64,000 bases of DNA, from assembly GCF_932526225.1 (NCBI RefSeq), contig NC_064037.1, positions 4,118,996 to 4,182,995 on the forward strand, in the 5' to 3' direction. This document shows, in pieces, positions 41,291-63,354 of the stretch. Each line of letters starts with the position of its first letter. The stretch's first letter is position 1. The notes under the pieces are model-generated. The model was given only the letters and a program-made list of their open reading frames with translations, was not told where the DNA came from and made no database searches. Origin of the DNA: Nematostella vectensis (taxonomy: Eukaryota; Cnidaria; Anthozoa; Actiniaria; Edwardsiidae). Made by a program: the position numbers and the translations under genes.

Positions 41291-43594
41291 ATGGCCGATA
41301 AGAGTAATTGTAGAAAGATTGGCCTTATTGAAAGGCTAACTTGTAGCGCGTGTAAGGGCTTCTATAAGAACCCCAAGCGTTTGCCATGCCTTCACGCATT
41401 TTGCTGCCACTGCTTAAAGAAAACACAACGCGGGACAAAACTCTGCGAAAGAATGAGGTGTCCTACATGTGATTATGAACTCGATTTGGTCGATTCTGTT
41501 GCGATAGATGCTTTGCCAGTACCTTACTACATCAGCCGAGTGCAGGAAATAGTGAGATGCCATCGCGGAAAGCTAGAATTGGCTTGCAATAGTTGTGAGT
41601 TGAATGAAATAGCGTCTTCTTACTGTTTTGAGTGCAGGTGTCTCGTTTGCGTTAACTGTATTGAGATACACGATCACATGAAAAGTATGAAAAGCCATCG
41701 GATCATCGACTTGAAAGAAACGCATCCAGACGATTTGATAGAAATAGTTCAAGGATTGAATAACTGTATGAGAAGTACACACGAAAACGAAGTTATAATC
41801 TATTATTGCACTGACTGCCATGAATGCATCTGCGAGAAGTGCATGATGGGAAGTCATTTGAACCACAAAGTTTCTAAACTCAAGGAAGCAAGGTCTAACT
41901 GCAAGATCGAAGTATCTAAAGGATTCCAGAAGCTTGAAGAAAAGACTAGGAGTGTTCTTGATTCAGTACAAGTAACTGAGAATAGCTACAACAATGCGGT
42001 AAAGAAAATTGTCGAAGCAAGAAAAAGAGTGCGTGAACATGTCAGTGGTTTAGTAAGGGTGTTACGTGACCATGAGCGTGACATGGTCTCTGAGCTTGAC
42101 CGAGTCCAGATAGATCTGCGTAACAGTATTTTATCGAAAAAGAAATCCCAGGAAACCCATCTGAAGCAGTTGTTAAGGGCAACTGAGTCCATCCATGACG
42201 TCATGGCCAGGGAACTTGACATTGAATTACTCGACCTTCAGCGTGACATCACAAAAAGAATGGAAGAATTATTGAACATCCCAGCGCCAAATCCGATTGA
42301 TCTACGAGTATACATCGACTATAATGGTAATGAGGAGATTATAGACTTTCTGAAAAAATCGGATTTCGGTCGGCTTGACGTCGGTTTTACCGACCCAAGG
42401 TGCTCAGAAGTGAAGAATGAAAATCTCAACGAAGCACTTACCGGAGCTGGTGAGCGAATGTTCTTTGACGTGTTGACGAAAGATTCCGAAGGAAACCCGA
42501 GCTACTCCGAGAATGACAACATTAATGTACGAATCAAATCGGACCAAAATATAACACTGACAGCAAAGATAAGCAACAACAAAGATGGCACGTATAAAGT
42601 AAACTACACCCCCCTGAAAACAGGTACGTACACTATCAACGTGACGGTACGTGGCGAGGAGATCAGGGGGAGTCCGTTTAAGGTGTTTGTGGCGACAAGG
42701 GCTGAGTACCTACAGGCTAGCATGCTCAGCATACGTCTTGAGTCAAGCTTTGGTGAATACCAGACAATGGTACCACTAGGATTCCTGGAAACAGGTCAAG
42801 TACCGCTCAGACGCCCTTGTGGTGTTGCGGTAAGCAAACGTGACGTCATTGCCGTGGCTGATTCCTGGAATAGCCAAATCAGAGTCATAAACTCAGAAGG
42901 CGGGATTCTGAGAATTCTTGGAAATTCCAGCGATCAGGCTATGATGGTCCACCCAATAGATGTTGCATTTGACGACAAAGACAACATATTAGTCACCGAT
43001 AGCGAAAAACACCGAGTTCTAGTGTTGAGACCCTCTGGGGAGTGTATCAAGACGTTTGGTAGCAGACATCTCAAATCTCCATTGGGCATTCTTGTGGATT
43101 CTTGTGGTAACGTAGTAATCTGTGATTATGGCGCTCGGAGCGTCAAGCTCTTCACAAGTCATGGCAATTACAAATGCGAATTCAAGAGCCCAGAGGTGAA
43201 TGCCCACGGCAAACCACCACGGCCTTGCTACATAGCAGAACGCAACTCTAAGTACCTAGTGTCCTACGATAACGATACGATCCAAGTATTCGATCCATCA
43301 GGCGATTATTTGTACTCGGTGGGCGGCACGGGCCACGGGGAGGGGAGGTTCCGTGAGCCAAGAGGCTTACACGTGGATGCTAAGGACAGGTTGTTTGTCT
43401 GTGACAGTGGAAATCACCGAGTACAAGTTATGGCACCGGACGGGTCTGTCCGGATGTTCGGGACTCAGGGGGGAGGGGAGGGGGAGTTTGACCGGCCTCA
43501 AGGAGTGACTGTGATGGAGAATGGTGATATTCTTGTGACCGATAAGATGAATAACAGGGTGCACACCTGGAAGATGGCTGATGCATGGAGCTAG
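41291..43594 (+). CDS. TRIM-NHL protein (RING, B-boxes, coiled coil, filamin, NHL repeats)
   Basis: From ATG 41291 the ORF gives 767 aa in one exon. RING Cys/His lie at about residues 18-60 (CSACKGF to CPTC), B-box 1 at 98-137 (CNSCELNEIASSYCFEC), B-box 2 at 168-196 (CTDCHECICEKC with HLNH), a coiled coil to about 330, an immunoglobulin-like filamin repeat (about 385-470, ending IRGSPFKVFV) and NHL repeats from about 495 (RPCGVAV, HPIDVAF, SPLGILVD, EPRGLHVD, RPQGVTV, each followed by V.D). This is the architecture of TRIM2/3/32/71 relatives. Known: RING domains act as E3 ligases and the NHL propeller binds RNA or protein. Which subgroup this belongs to cannot be settled by eye. Lack of introns is common among expanded cnidarian TRIM genes. 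An in-frame TTG upstream (41276) is not the likely start. Confidence 0.94.
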   Translation: MADKSNCRKIGLIERLTCSACKGFYKNPKRLPCLHAFCCHCLKKTQRGTKLCERMRCPTCDYELDLVDSVAIDALPVPYYISRVQEIVRCHRGKLELACNSCELNEIASSYCFECRCLVCVNCIEIHDHMKSMKSHRIIDLKETHPDDLIEIVQGLNNCMRSTHENEVIIYYCTDCHECICEKCMMGSHLNHKVSKLKEARSNCKIEVSKGFQKLEEKTRSVLDSVQVTENSYNNAVKKIVEARKRVREHVSGLVRVLRDHERDMVSELDRVQIDLRNSILSKKKSQETHLKQLLRATESIHDVMARELDIELLDLQRDITKRMEELLNIPAPNPIDLRVYIDYNGNEEIIDFLKKSDFGRLDVGFTDPRCSEVKNENLNEALTGAGERMFFDVLTKDSEGNPSYSENDNINVRIKSDQNITLTAKISNNKDGTYKVNYTPLKTGTYTINVTVRGEEIRGSPFKVFVATRAEYLQASMLSIRLESSFGEYQTMVPLGFLETGQVPLRRPCGVAVSKRDVIAVADSWNSQIRVINSEGGILRILGNSSDQAMMVHPIDVAFDDKDNILVTDSEKHRVLVLRPSGECIKTFGSRHLKSPLGILVDSCGNVVICDYGARSVKLFTSHGNYKCEFKSPEVNAHGKPPRPCYIAERNSKYLVSYDNDTIQVFDPSGDYLYSVGGTGHGEGRFREPRGLHVDAKDRLFVCDSGNHRVQVMAPDGSVRMFGTQGGGEGEFDRPQGVTVMENGDILVTDKMNNRVHTWKMADAWS

Positions 43595-44227
43595 TAAGGT
43601 ACTACGAACAGATGCCGAACACTCGAAGGCGCTTCTTCTGGTACCAATCTTGTACAAAGTCTGTTATTGTACATGTACTTTGTTTAAAAAAAAGCTCAAC
43701 AGCATCAATCTTTTGTGTAGATTTTGATATTATTCTCAACATCAAGGTTCTCCGGGTGTTTTTTGGCTGATATTAGGCTCTTTTAACTTTCCCAAAGGAT
43801 GAACAAAACCAGGGACGAGGGAATCAGTTCCTCAAGAGCGGGTCCTGATCCCCCAACAAAACAAAACAGTGATATTCGATACCTATTCCGCCCCCCCTCC
43901 CGCTTCCACAAACTCTTCTTGGTTCGCTCACGATTATTGACTAGTTTTCAATCCCTTACTAGTTTAGAAGGTGGGTCTTACAGGAATTTTTGATTGCCCC
44001 GACTAGAATTACGTTTTATCGATTCGTGGGGATTCCTGTGGCGGAAAAATTTGATTGCTTCCAGTCCCCCGCCGCAAAATGGCGGCTCACGTGGGGCATG
44101 TTATCTCACCAAAGCATGAGAAACCAAAAAGGTGAAGAATACGCCAAAGGCATGGCAAGGTTTATTTGTGTAAAACAAAGCCTTAGATGAATATTTCTAG
44201 CATGTGAATTATTAATTTGTACACAAA
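43595..44227. other. Short spacer between the TRIM-NHL and RRM/F-box genes
   Basis: No gene seen. Contains the 3' untranslated region of the TRIM-NHL gene and the promoter of the next gene. CCGCCGCAAAATGGCGGC at about 44069 is a palindrome-like GC patch near the likely start. Confidence 0.4.
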
Positions 44228-55514
<11,287 letters not shown>

Positions 55515-55546
55515 TCAGGAACACGTCCTATGATGGAACGTATCAT

Positions 55547-55560
55547 AGGATAAATAAACA
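55547..55560 (+). terminator. Polyadenylation signal candidate of the RRM/F-box gene
   Basis: GGATAAATAAACATCC contains AATAAA about 40 bp after the stop codon at 55512-55514. Confidence 0.6.
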
Positions 55561-55666
55561 TCCTATTCGGCTTCACCAAAGAAGTCGCAGTCTTGGCTTA
55601 GACGTCGGTTACAGCAAGCTCTCTATTTGTTTCTATTAATATTAAGGTAAACAATGTAAAAGGAAC

Positions 55667-56531
55667 AGCGCCAGTTGAATAAGACCACAAACTAGGACAC
55701 AACTTGGAAACGCTTTAATCAACAGAGAACCAAAGCCAGTATCGTAACACAGCAAAAACAAGATGGCGGAGAGAGAGAGAAGGATTTGGTGAACGTAACA
55801 TAACTAAGTACCGCTGACCGGTACTGGCGTGACTTCCTTTCTTTCTCTCTTATACTATCTACTGTAGAGAAATCACACAACTAATGTCTTTCACGGCGTA
55901 CAATGTAAATACGATGGACTGATTAAAGGATAGGACTATAACAGTAAGCCTAATTGCTAGCATAGTTTATACATTAAGCCCTATTTAAAGTCAGTGATAA
56001 AGTCGTCATCTCTATAACGTAAGGGAAGGTGACGCTCGCGGGTAGACCTCCTAGGTGGGGATGTGTCATCATCTTGAAGATTGGAGGGACAGTGACTGGA
56101 GTCCATAGCTCTCGTCTCAGAGGCGTCGGCATCACTTTGGGGTGGTACATCCCGGGAAGGTGGATCAGTTATCGCTATCGGTATATCTGGTGGGGCTGGG
56201 GGCGGAAGCCTCTTGGTGGCCGGAGTGTCATCTTCATCTGCGGAAGAGTCACAGTCATAGGCTGCAGTCGGTGTCTTGTCTGGTACTTCAGATGGAACCG
56301 GCGTTTGCTGTTCTATTCTGTGATTTTTTTGGCGAAAGAGACGAAGGGACGAAATCCCGCTGCCACCACGCCAGTTGAATAAGACCACAAACTAGGACAC
56401 AACTTGGAAACGCTTTAATCAACAGAGAACCAAAGCCAGTATCGTAACACAGCAAAAACAAGATGGCGGAGAGAGAGAGAAGGATTTGGTGAACGTAACA
56501 TAACTAAGTACCGCTGACCGGTACTGGCGCA
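55667..56531 (-). mobile_element. Young miniature LTR retrotransposon with identical LTRs
   Basis: Two direct repeats, 55670-55829 and 56370-56529, are identical by eye over 160 bp and lie exactly 700 bp apart. GGAAC flanks both outer ends (55662-55666 and 56532-56536) as a 5-bp target duplication. Read on the minus strand the LTR starts TGCGCCAG and ends CTGGCGCT; TGGTGGCAGCGGGATTTCG follows as a plausible primer-binding site and GAGAGAAAGAAAGGAAG precedes the other LTR as a polypurine tract. A minus ORF (55981-56388, 135 codons) ends RRSTRERHLPLRYRDD, typical of the tail of Ty3-type pol, but gag and the pol enzymes are gone. Identical LTRs mean recent insertion. Confidence 0.88.
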
Positions 56532-57706
56532 GGAACATATTTATACGATTGAAATGGTGATTCTCGAGAAACATTGCTTTTAAACGGCAATTTTTCATTT
56601 TCATTTTCATTTTGTGTGTGTGTGTGCAGTTTGCTGTAATATCAACAGGGATAAATAGACCGCTTGGGGTAACCTTGATAATGTTCTGCAAGGTGTTTTG
56701 GTTCAATTGATTGAACATTTCTGTACCAAGGGACAGTATATAAATAAGTATCAGTAAAATTAATAATTAATGTTTTAATCTATATTGTGATGACTACTGC
56801 ATCAGTTAGATGTCAATGAAACATTTAGAATGGGAAAGTATTTTTATTTCGCCACGAATACTTGTCTACTGCTCTGTGCGTGAGAAAACAATAACTCAGA
56901 CAAGTAAAATACCATGCGTTTTATTCAAAGCTGAATCGTCATTGAATTAGATTTAAAAGAGCCCTCCCTCTCCAACTCCAGCCCTGTGCATTGCAATATT
57001 TTTTTCTAGAAAAGCGATATATCCACTAAAGTGAAAAATAAAATAAATTATCAATATTGATTATATATTAATTTCATCAATAAGAATATAATAAATCTAG
57101 TTATATCTTAAATGATAAATTAATATGCGCTGTAAAGATTTTCTGCGCTTCTATGACATGCCAACTACAAACATTGAATTTGATTTAGGGGCAGTCACAG
57201 TACACAGCATTCAACTAAACAGTTAGCAGTAGATTGAACGATAGCTTCCATGATTGGGAGGTATAAATAAATAAATTGCATTTTGTGACATACAAATAAA
57301 AAAAGTGAAAATGGGCATGATTATTTGTACGAATAATGACAAAGTACATGATGTATCCATATTTTTGCATTCAGTAGAAATATGACGAGTCCCACGTATT
57401 TTCCGATAGCAGGAATGCCATTGGCGCTTATAAGGTTTTTAAATAGGTGTGTGTATCTTGTTAAATGAACTGCGCGATCGGCGCCAGCCATTCACCAAAA
57501 CCAAAAAAACCCACTTGATTTGTTGATATGTTCATTCCATTGACCCTCTAAATCGATACATTGCGGCCATCTTATTGCGCCTTCCCATGATCCTTAACAA
57601 ATTAACGACGTCATAATTTCTTCATAATGGAATCAAATGTCGCAATCGTCCAAACCAATTGACGTCATGATCAGGCACGACCTCAACGTTGACGTCACCT
57701 TGTCGG
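56532..57706. other. Intergenic; no gene seen
   Basis: AT-rich DNA with a (GT)n run near 56612-56626. The minus ORF 56419-56718 overlaps the LTR element and shows no domain. Confidence 0.4.
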
Positions 57707-57718
57707 TCATATGATGAC

Positions 57719-57947
57719 GTCATTACCGCATGTCGCCCAGACCCTGTGGTGCATCTCGTCGGACTCGGCGATGAAGTGTTCTGTGAGGATGGACGGGTCG
57801 CTCATCACCGCCTTATTGATAATGACGTCATGAGTTATGGTGACGTCATCGTCCGCATGACGCCATGACCCTGTGGTGCATCTCGTTGAACTCGGCGATG
57901 AAGTGTTCGGTGAGGATGGACGGATCACTCATCACCGCCTTGTCAGT
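57719..57947 (-). repeat. Duplication of the 3' coding end of the acyltransferase gene
   Basis: CCCTGTGGTGCATCTCGT occurs at 57869 (inside the gene) and 57742 (127 bp downstream). About 100 bp are shared, including the codons for DPSILTEHFIAE and MHHRV. The downstream copy is open and ends in a different C-terminus. Confidence 0.85.
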
Positions 57948-60361
57948 CATGACAGACATGCGCAGTGTGCCGGCGTAGCTGAACACGGCCACCGACATGC
58001 TGGTGTCGCTCATGAGTGGCGGCCACGCGATCACCGTCTCAACCTCGTTTCCGCTCATCTCCAGGGAAGAGAGCGGCCCCGGAACGTTACTCAGGATCAA
58101 GCAACAGTGCCGACTCAGCGAGTAGGAGGAGAACCGTCCCAGGAACTCGGGCAGGTTACCCACCACATAGTTGAAGATGAATCCGAAGATCTTCCAATCA
58201 GATGACGTCTTCATGTCGTCCATCCGGGTTTTTGTCTCGTAAATCCGCTGCACAGGGTCATCGGTGCCCACAGGGAGAGACCACAGGATGCCCGTGGTGT
58301 GGTTTTCGAGAGGAATGCTTTCACGTGATAGCTTGTGCGGGGAGCGCGTGTTGATGCTGACCGCTATTTGCATGTCGCCGGGCTCATCCAGTCCTTCAGA
58401 TTTCAGGTATCTCCTTAGGGCGCCCGCAAGGCAGGCAGAGAGGACGTCGTTCACCGTGGTACCTGAAGACGAAATATCCACGATTCACGTCATATTTTAT
58501 GTGTGTGTTTTAAAGGGAGGTGCCAAAGTTTGATATACAGCTAATATTTAAAAGGCTGTCCACCGGAAAAGACATTTCCAATGTTAAAAATATCACGTGA
58601 TTAATCATTTAGTCACATTGCTACATATTTAATTGTTTTTTGTTTAAATTTTTCACAGATAAGAACTTTTCTTCTACTCCTTATTAAAATTGTTTATCGA
58701 TGTCGTGTCTTATTTCGGTTTTTAAGCAAACGTGAGGGGGTTCTTCTAGCACTCGTATATGAGGGGATCTACTCCCCTCAAAGCTCTCTGTAACGGTCTG
58801 TAGCACAACTGTCATTTTACAAAACGCAAAGTGTAAATAATTAGCCACATGAACTTTTCACAGACATTTTGAGTTCCGTCCCTACAGCTTTTTGTTGTCT
58901 CTGCTGTTTTACCAATTGCACATTTCATGCAGATTTCTGTCTTCATTGTGATTGGTTCGCTGAAATTGTACTGAATATCATTCGTGTCCTTCTGACGGGC
59001 CTGTAGTCCAGCCTATGGGCTGCAAAAGGGTTGATGATTGATTGGCAAAACATGTGTAAACGCATCCCTCACGTGTAACCGTGTCTTTACCTTGGGTTAA
59101 AACATGTGTAAACGTACCCCTCACGTGTGACCGCGTCTTTTCCTTGGGTTAAAAGATGTGTAAACGTAGCCCTTACATGTGACCGCGTCTAAACACTTGA
59201 TTAAAACATGTGTAAACGTAGCCCTTACATGTGACCGTGTCTTTACCTTGGGTTAAAACATGTGTAATCGTAGCCCTTACATGTGACCGTGTCTTAACAC
59301 TTGATTAAAACATGTGTAAACGTAGCCCTTACATGTGACCGTGTCTTAACACTTGATTAAAACATGTGTAAACGCATCCCTCACGTGTGACCGTGTCTTT
59401 ACCTTGGGTTAAAACATGTGTAAACGTAGCCCTTACATGTAACCGCGTCTTTATCTTTGGTTAAAAGATGTGTTAACGCATCCCTTACGGTGATCCAGTC
59501 CTTACCTGTACGAAGTTTGATAGCCTTGACAAGTGCGAGGTCCAGTGGTTTAGTCCACGCAAAGCACTTTTCTCCCGACATCTTCTTGACAAGCAGTGGA
59601 TTGTTAGTTGACGAGGCGATCGCCACGCTCAGCAGGGCAAGCGGCCCAGTCAGCAGTGTCTTCCACAGACCCTTTTGCTTTTCACAGGGGGTGGGCACAG
59701 GCTTTTGTACCCGGAGAAGCTCTGGTTTCCGGTCCACCAGGCGCGCGATCAGCCCCACCAAAGCAAACCCGTCACCTAGCGCGTGGTGAATGCGGATGCA
59801 GATAGCAAACTTCTCTTTGCTAGTGTTGTAAGACATCACCTGGAACATCCAGGGTGAAATGTCTTCGGGCATTGGCTCCGAAGATAGCTCGCCGAGTATC
59901 GCCTTTAGTTCTTCTTCATTACAAGGGAAAGGTCCATCGTAGAATTTCACGTGCCTGCTGATGTCGAATTCATCCTCATCCTGCCAGACGTAGCGGCCGT
60001 ACTTTTTCACGACGCGCTTTTTCATCCGCGCGTAGCTTGGCTCGGCGTTGCATATCACGCGCTCCATCACCAACGCCCGTAACTTGTCGATGTCAGGCTT
60101 ACCATTGATAACGAACAATCCATTGATAAAGTTTCGATTCGTCACTGACTCGTGCAGGAACGGCACGTCTTCGCTTGCCAAAATCAGCCCCAGTTTATAG
60201 TACGACACCACGGCCGCCTGCGTCCATTTGAAAACGCGGAACAGGAAGTAGAATGGGAGGGTGAGGATCGCTATAGCGGTCCATACTAATATGGCGGAAA
60301 TACACAGGGTTCCGTAGATGAAAGCGGGAAGCTTACGTAGGTAACGCAAGTAGTTCGTCAT
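57846..60361 (-). CDS. WS/DGAT-like O-acyltransferase, two exons, 490 aa
   Basis: Exon 1 (59506-60361) starts MTNYLRYLRKLPAFIYG with an N-terminal membrane segment (about residues 14-44), then the catalytic HHxxxDG motif as RIHHALGDGFAL. Exon 2 (57846-58462) opens TTVNDVLSACLAGALRRYL and carries NTRSPHKLSRES, the FIFNYVVGNLP segment and NVPGPLSSLEMSGNEV of the C-terminal (DUF1298-type) domain, ending MHHRVMASCGR. Junction ACAG|GTAAGG and CTTCAG|GTACC keep phase. Known: this family esterifies acyl-CoA with fatty alcohol or diacylglycerol to make wax esters or triacylglycerol; the first His of the motif is catalytic. The exact substrate is unknown. The protein is probably in the endoplasmic reticulum membrane. 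The intron and promoter both carry CACGTG repeats. Confidence 0.92.
59048..59490. repeat. Intronic minisatellite, about 9 units of about 53 bp
   Basis: AACATGTGTAAACG followed by (T/C)A(C/T)(G/A)TGTGACCG(T/C)GTCTT and a (C/G)TTGGGTTAA or CTTGATTAA phrase repeats every 52-53 bp. Several units contain CACGTG or its variant ACATGTG. The last unit ends 20 bp before the exon 1 donor. Confidence 0.9.
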
Positions 60362-60558
60362 TCCTCTCGCGTGACACTGAGATCGTGTGACCAACAATCA
60401 GCGACAATCACGTGGCAGCGTAGCTTCGGCACGTGACAATGCTGCGTGACCAAGTTCTAGCGTTGCGCTACAGGGGAATGCACGTGGCAGCGTAGTTTCA
60501 GCACGTGACAACGCTGCGTGACCAAGTTCTAGCGTTGCGCTACCGGTGAATGCACGTG
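60362..60558 (-). promoter_or_regulatory. E-box array upstream of the acyltransferase
   Basis: CACGTG occurs at 60409-60414, 60430-60435, 60481-60486, 60502-60507 and 60553-60558. The first two recur 72 bp later as part of a direct repeat (CACGTGGCAGCGTAG and GTGACCAAGTTCTAGCGTTG). CACGTG is the core site of bHLH factors such as USF, MITF/TFE, Myc/Max and CLOCK. The proximity to the ATG makes it a likely promoter; which factor acts is unknown. Confidence 0.6.
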
Positions 60559-60559
60559 A

Positions 60560-62355
60560 CGCGAAGCGTCAACGAGTGGTAAGAGTGGTCCGCAGCCACC
60601 GTTCTGAAAAAAAAATAAAACACAAAAAATCATTAGAAATTGTATCACACAGAAGGCCTATTCGCTCCTCCTTTTTTTCCCAAGGAATGGTCAATATGAA
60701 GGTCAATGTGATATTTCTTTTTGTTCCAAAAATAGCATTTAGATGGCATTGTGAAATTTGTAGGGTAATCTCTCGTATAAACCCAAAGAAAATAGATCTT
60801 GTCAGCTAAAACCACCGGCCTTCATGATATTTCACAAATACAAGCAATCCTACATGATGTCTTTGATTAATGAAACATTCTGTGTTTAGCAGTCCTTGTT
60901 AAACAGTAAAAAATAATTTTATGTTCTATACATCATAATGCAACAATAATAACATACACCCTTGACATAGCGTCTCACAGGAGAGAGAAACAAGTAATCG
61001 GAGAGCGTCCGTCTTTCGTCTCAATCATCTTGTTTTGAGCTGCCTCAAGGCAGATGAAAGACGATCAAATCACCTGATCTCGAACCATGAGGAGACGTAA
61101 CTCCCTTTTAATGTGTCAGCACCGGTGTTATGTCTCGAAAGTTCCTTATAATTGGCTGAATAGGGTGTATTTATACGTCTTTTTAACAAATGTTATATAC
61201 CAATTGATGTCAAATGAAATATCGCAATAGGTTGGGTGCACACCTTTGCAGATGTATGAAAACAGTTAAATAAATAAGTGATTTTTTTCCTCAAAACTAT
61301 CAAGGCGTTATCGCTTTCGCGAGATGGCTGCATCGCGAAACCGTTTCAGCGCTTGAGCGAACTTTTTAGTAAGCCATCGAGTTTCAGTTTCATAGACATG
61401 TCTTGTAGAACGACACCTATCTCAGAATCATCATTACCGATTACAGCTCTAGAGATAAGAAAACGATCTTAGTCTAAAAGAGAAGATGATTATCAGATGT
61501 TCTGAGCAGACGTGAGTACGTAGGGTTTTCCCTAAATGCCGAGTTGGCTGATAAAAGAATTAAAAATTCAAAGAAACCAAATTAAAAAGAAATTAATCGG
61601 GACCGGCTATTCTATTCTCCATAAGAAAGCATCCTGGTTTGGTGACATCAAAGCAAACGAGATCTCTACTAACTATAACGGTAGGTAAAAATTTGCGAAA
61701 TCGGGAATCGCAAATCACGCTGGTCAGAAGAATCCTATCTACCGCTAGTTGCGCAAGCCAGTGGGAAAATGTGATCCATTATAGTAGATACCGCGGCAGA
61801 TAACATTTCTCTAGCAGCTTGCAGGAGCTGGAGCTATTATAGCATCTTTGAGCTAGGTTTTGGCACCGCAAACTATGGTTTTATCAGGGTTAGGCTGTGA
61901 TATTTTGCGGTTGCAGCGATGCTTGAAATCCTAAGGTCCGGATAACCGGAAAAACAGATTTTACGAAAATAAAGGATTGTATTCTCAACATACCGGTGTC
62001 CGAGAGACTTGCTACGAACCACTGAGTCGCTACTAAGTATTTCCCTGCAGGAAAAGGAACGTGCTTTCCGAAATCCCTCCTCGCGATTGCTGGCTTGGCA
62101 ACAAGGTCTCGAATATCGGTTTGTATAAAGTTGCCCCCCAGGTGTGAATATAATACTAGGGATACGGGCTGAAGGTATTTCCGGTGAGAGATCCGCACAG
62201 ACGCGCTCTGGATAGTCTCCCTCGCGCTAACTAGCCCGGGGGGACGGTTGCCAGGGGGGATTCTCCCTGGACGGATTAAACCAAAAATATTTAAAACAAC
62301 TTTAGGCATCAAAATAATATTTTTTTTTCAAAGTCGCAAAATTTTCAAAAGGCAG
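60560..62355. other. Intergenic; no gene seen
   Basis: AT-rich DNA. The minus ORF 61890-62312 (140 codons) has no recognisable domain. Confidence 0.4.
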
Positions 62356-62361
62356 CACTAA

Positions 62362-62535
62362 CCGTAGCCTGCTTAGCAAGCGTTTTTGTGGAGTTTCAGC
62401 AGGGGGATAGAGAGCGAGCGAGGAATATCGTTTGAAACTCCGCGGAAACCCTTGCTACGCAGGCTACACTAACCGACGAGTAAGGTAACGAGTCCAAAAC
62501 CGCTGGGAGAGTAGCCTGCGTAGCAAGCGTTTCTG
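62362..62535. mobile_element. GTAGCCTGC(T/G)TAGCAAGCG inverted-repeat element (MITE-like)
   Basis: GTAGCCTGCTTAGCAAGCG at about 62364 and the inverted TTGCTACGCAGGCTAC near 62451-62466 enclose AGTTTC...GAAACTCC. A further copy GTAGCCTGCGTAGCAAGCG follows at about 62512. Such repeats are frequent in anthozoan genomes as far as I recall. Confidence 0.65.
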
Positions 62536-62648
62536 TGAGGGCGAAGAAATAAGAAGAAAGACTCCACGCAGAAAAGGCTACTGGGAGGGAAGCTCGCTCC
62601 TGGGTCAGACGCATCTCTCTCGCCTATATAGGGAGGGGTACCCCTCAC

Positions 62649-62941
62649 TGCCGTTATGGTAAGAGTACCGTAATAAGCGCCGTTATGGTAAGAATACCGT
62701 AATAAGCCCCGTTATGGTAAGAATACCGTAATAAGCGCCGTTACGGTAAGAATACCGTAATAAGCGCCGTTATGGTAAGAAAACCGTGATAAGCGCCGTT
62801 ATGGTAAGAATACCGTAATGAGTGCCGTTATGGTAAGAATACCGTAATAAGCGCCGTTATGGTAAGAATACCGTAATGAGCGCCGTTATGGTAAGAATAC
62901 CGTAATAAGCGCCGTTATGGTAAGAATACCGCAATGAGCGC
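62649..62941. repeat. 29-bp minisatellite, about 10 units, near-palindromic
   Basis: GCCGTTATGGTAAGAATACC and GTAATAAGC repeat every 29 bp. GTTATGGTA and TACCGTAAT within each unit are close inverted copies, so the array can fold in many registers. ORFs are by-products. Confidence 0.92.
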
Positions 62942-63204
62942 CCCCCTCCTATCCCCTCTAAACAAATCTCAACAAATGTACCACTTGAACGTTGTAAAAT
63001 CAGCTCGCATTCCCATGCTCATATACAACACGGGCCCACTTATTGTTCCTTCATATTCTTTATTCATATAAGCGCAAGTTTTGTCTCAGTCCGTTTACTG
63101 AAGCTGGTATTTTTCTAAGAAATGAAATAAGCGCCCCTCCACAATAAGTGCCCCCTCTAAACACTAAAAAAAAAAAATAAACGCCCAAGGGGCTTAATCA
63201 ACAG

Positions 63205-63354
63205 TGGCGTAGCCAGGGTTTTTAACAGGAGGGGGCCCAAAAGGGACTTTCAAGGCATTTTCTCCTGTATTTTAGATAATGTCTCATACATTACATATTT
63301 TTGGGTACAAAGAGGGGGGGCGGGCCCCCTAGTCCACCCCCCTGGCTACGCCCC
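63205..63354. mobile_element. hAT-type MITE with CAGTGGCGTAGCCAGG ends
   Basis: CAGTGGCGTAGCCAGG at the left and CCTGGCTACGCCCCTG at the right are inverted. ATCAA is present on both sides as a possible target duplication. Inside are GGAGGGGGCCC and GGGCCCCCT arms. This end type is widespread among animals. No transposase. Confidence 0.75.

Noticed and set aside
56029-56382. Plus-strand ORFs across the LTR element interior
   Set aside because: The minus frame ends in a typical Ty3-type pol tail; the plus frames are Trp/Arg-rich shadows.
61890-62312. 140-codon minus ORF
   Set aside because: No recognisable domain, and its N-terminal part lies in repeat-like sequence.
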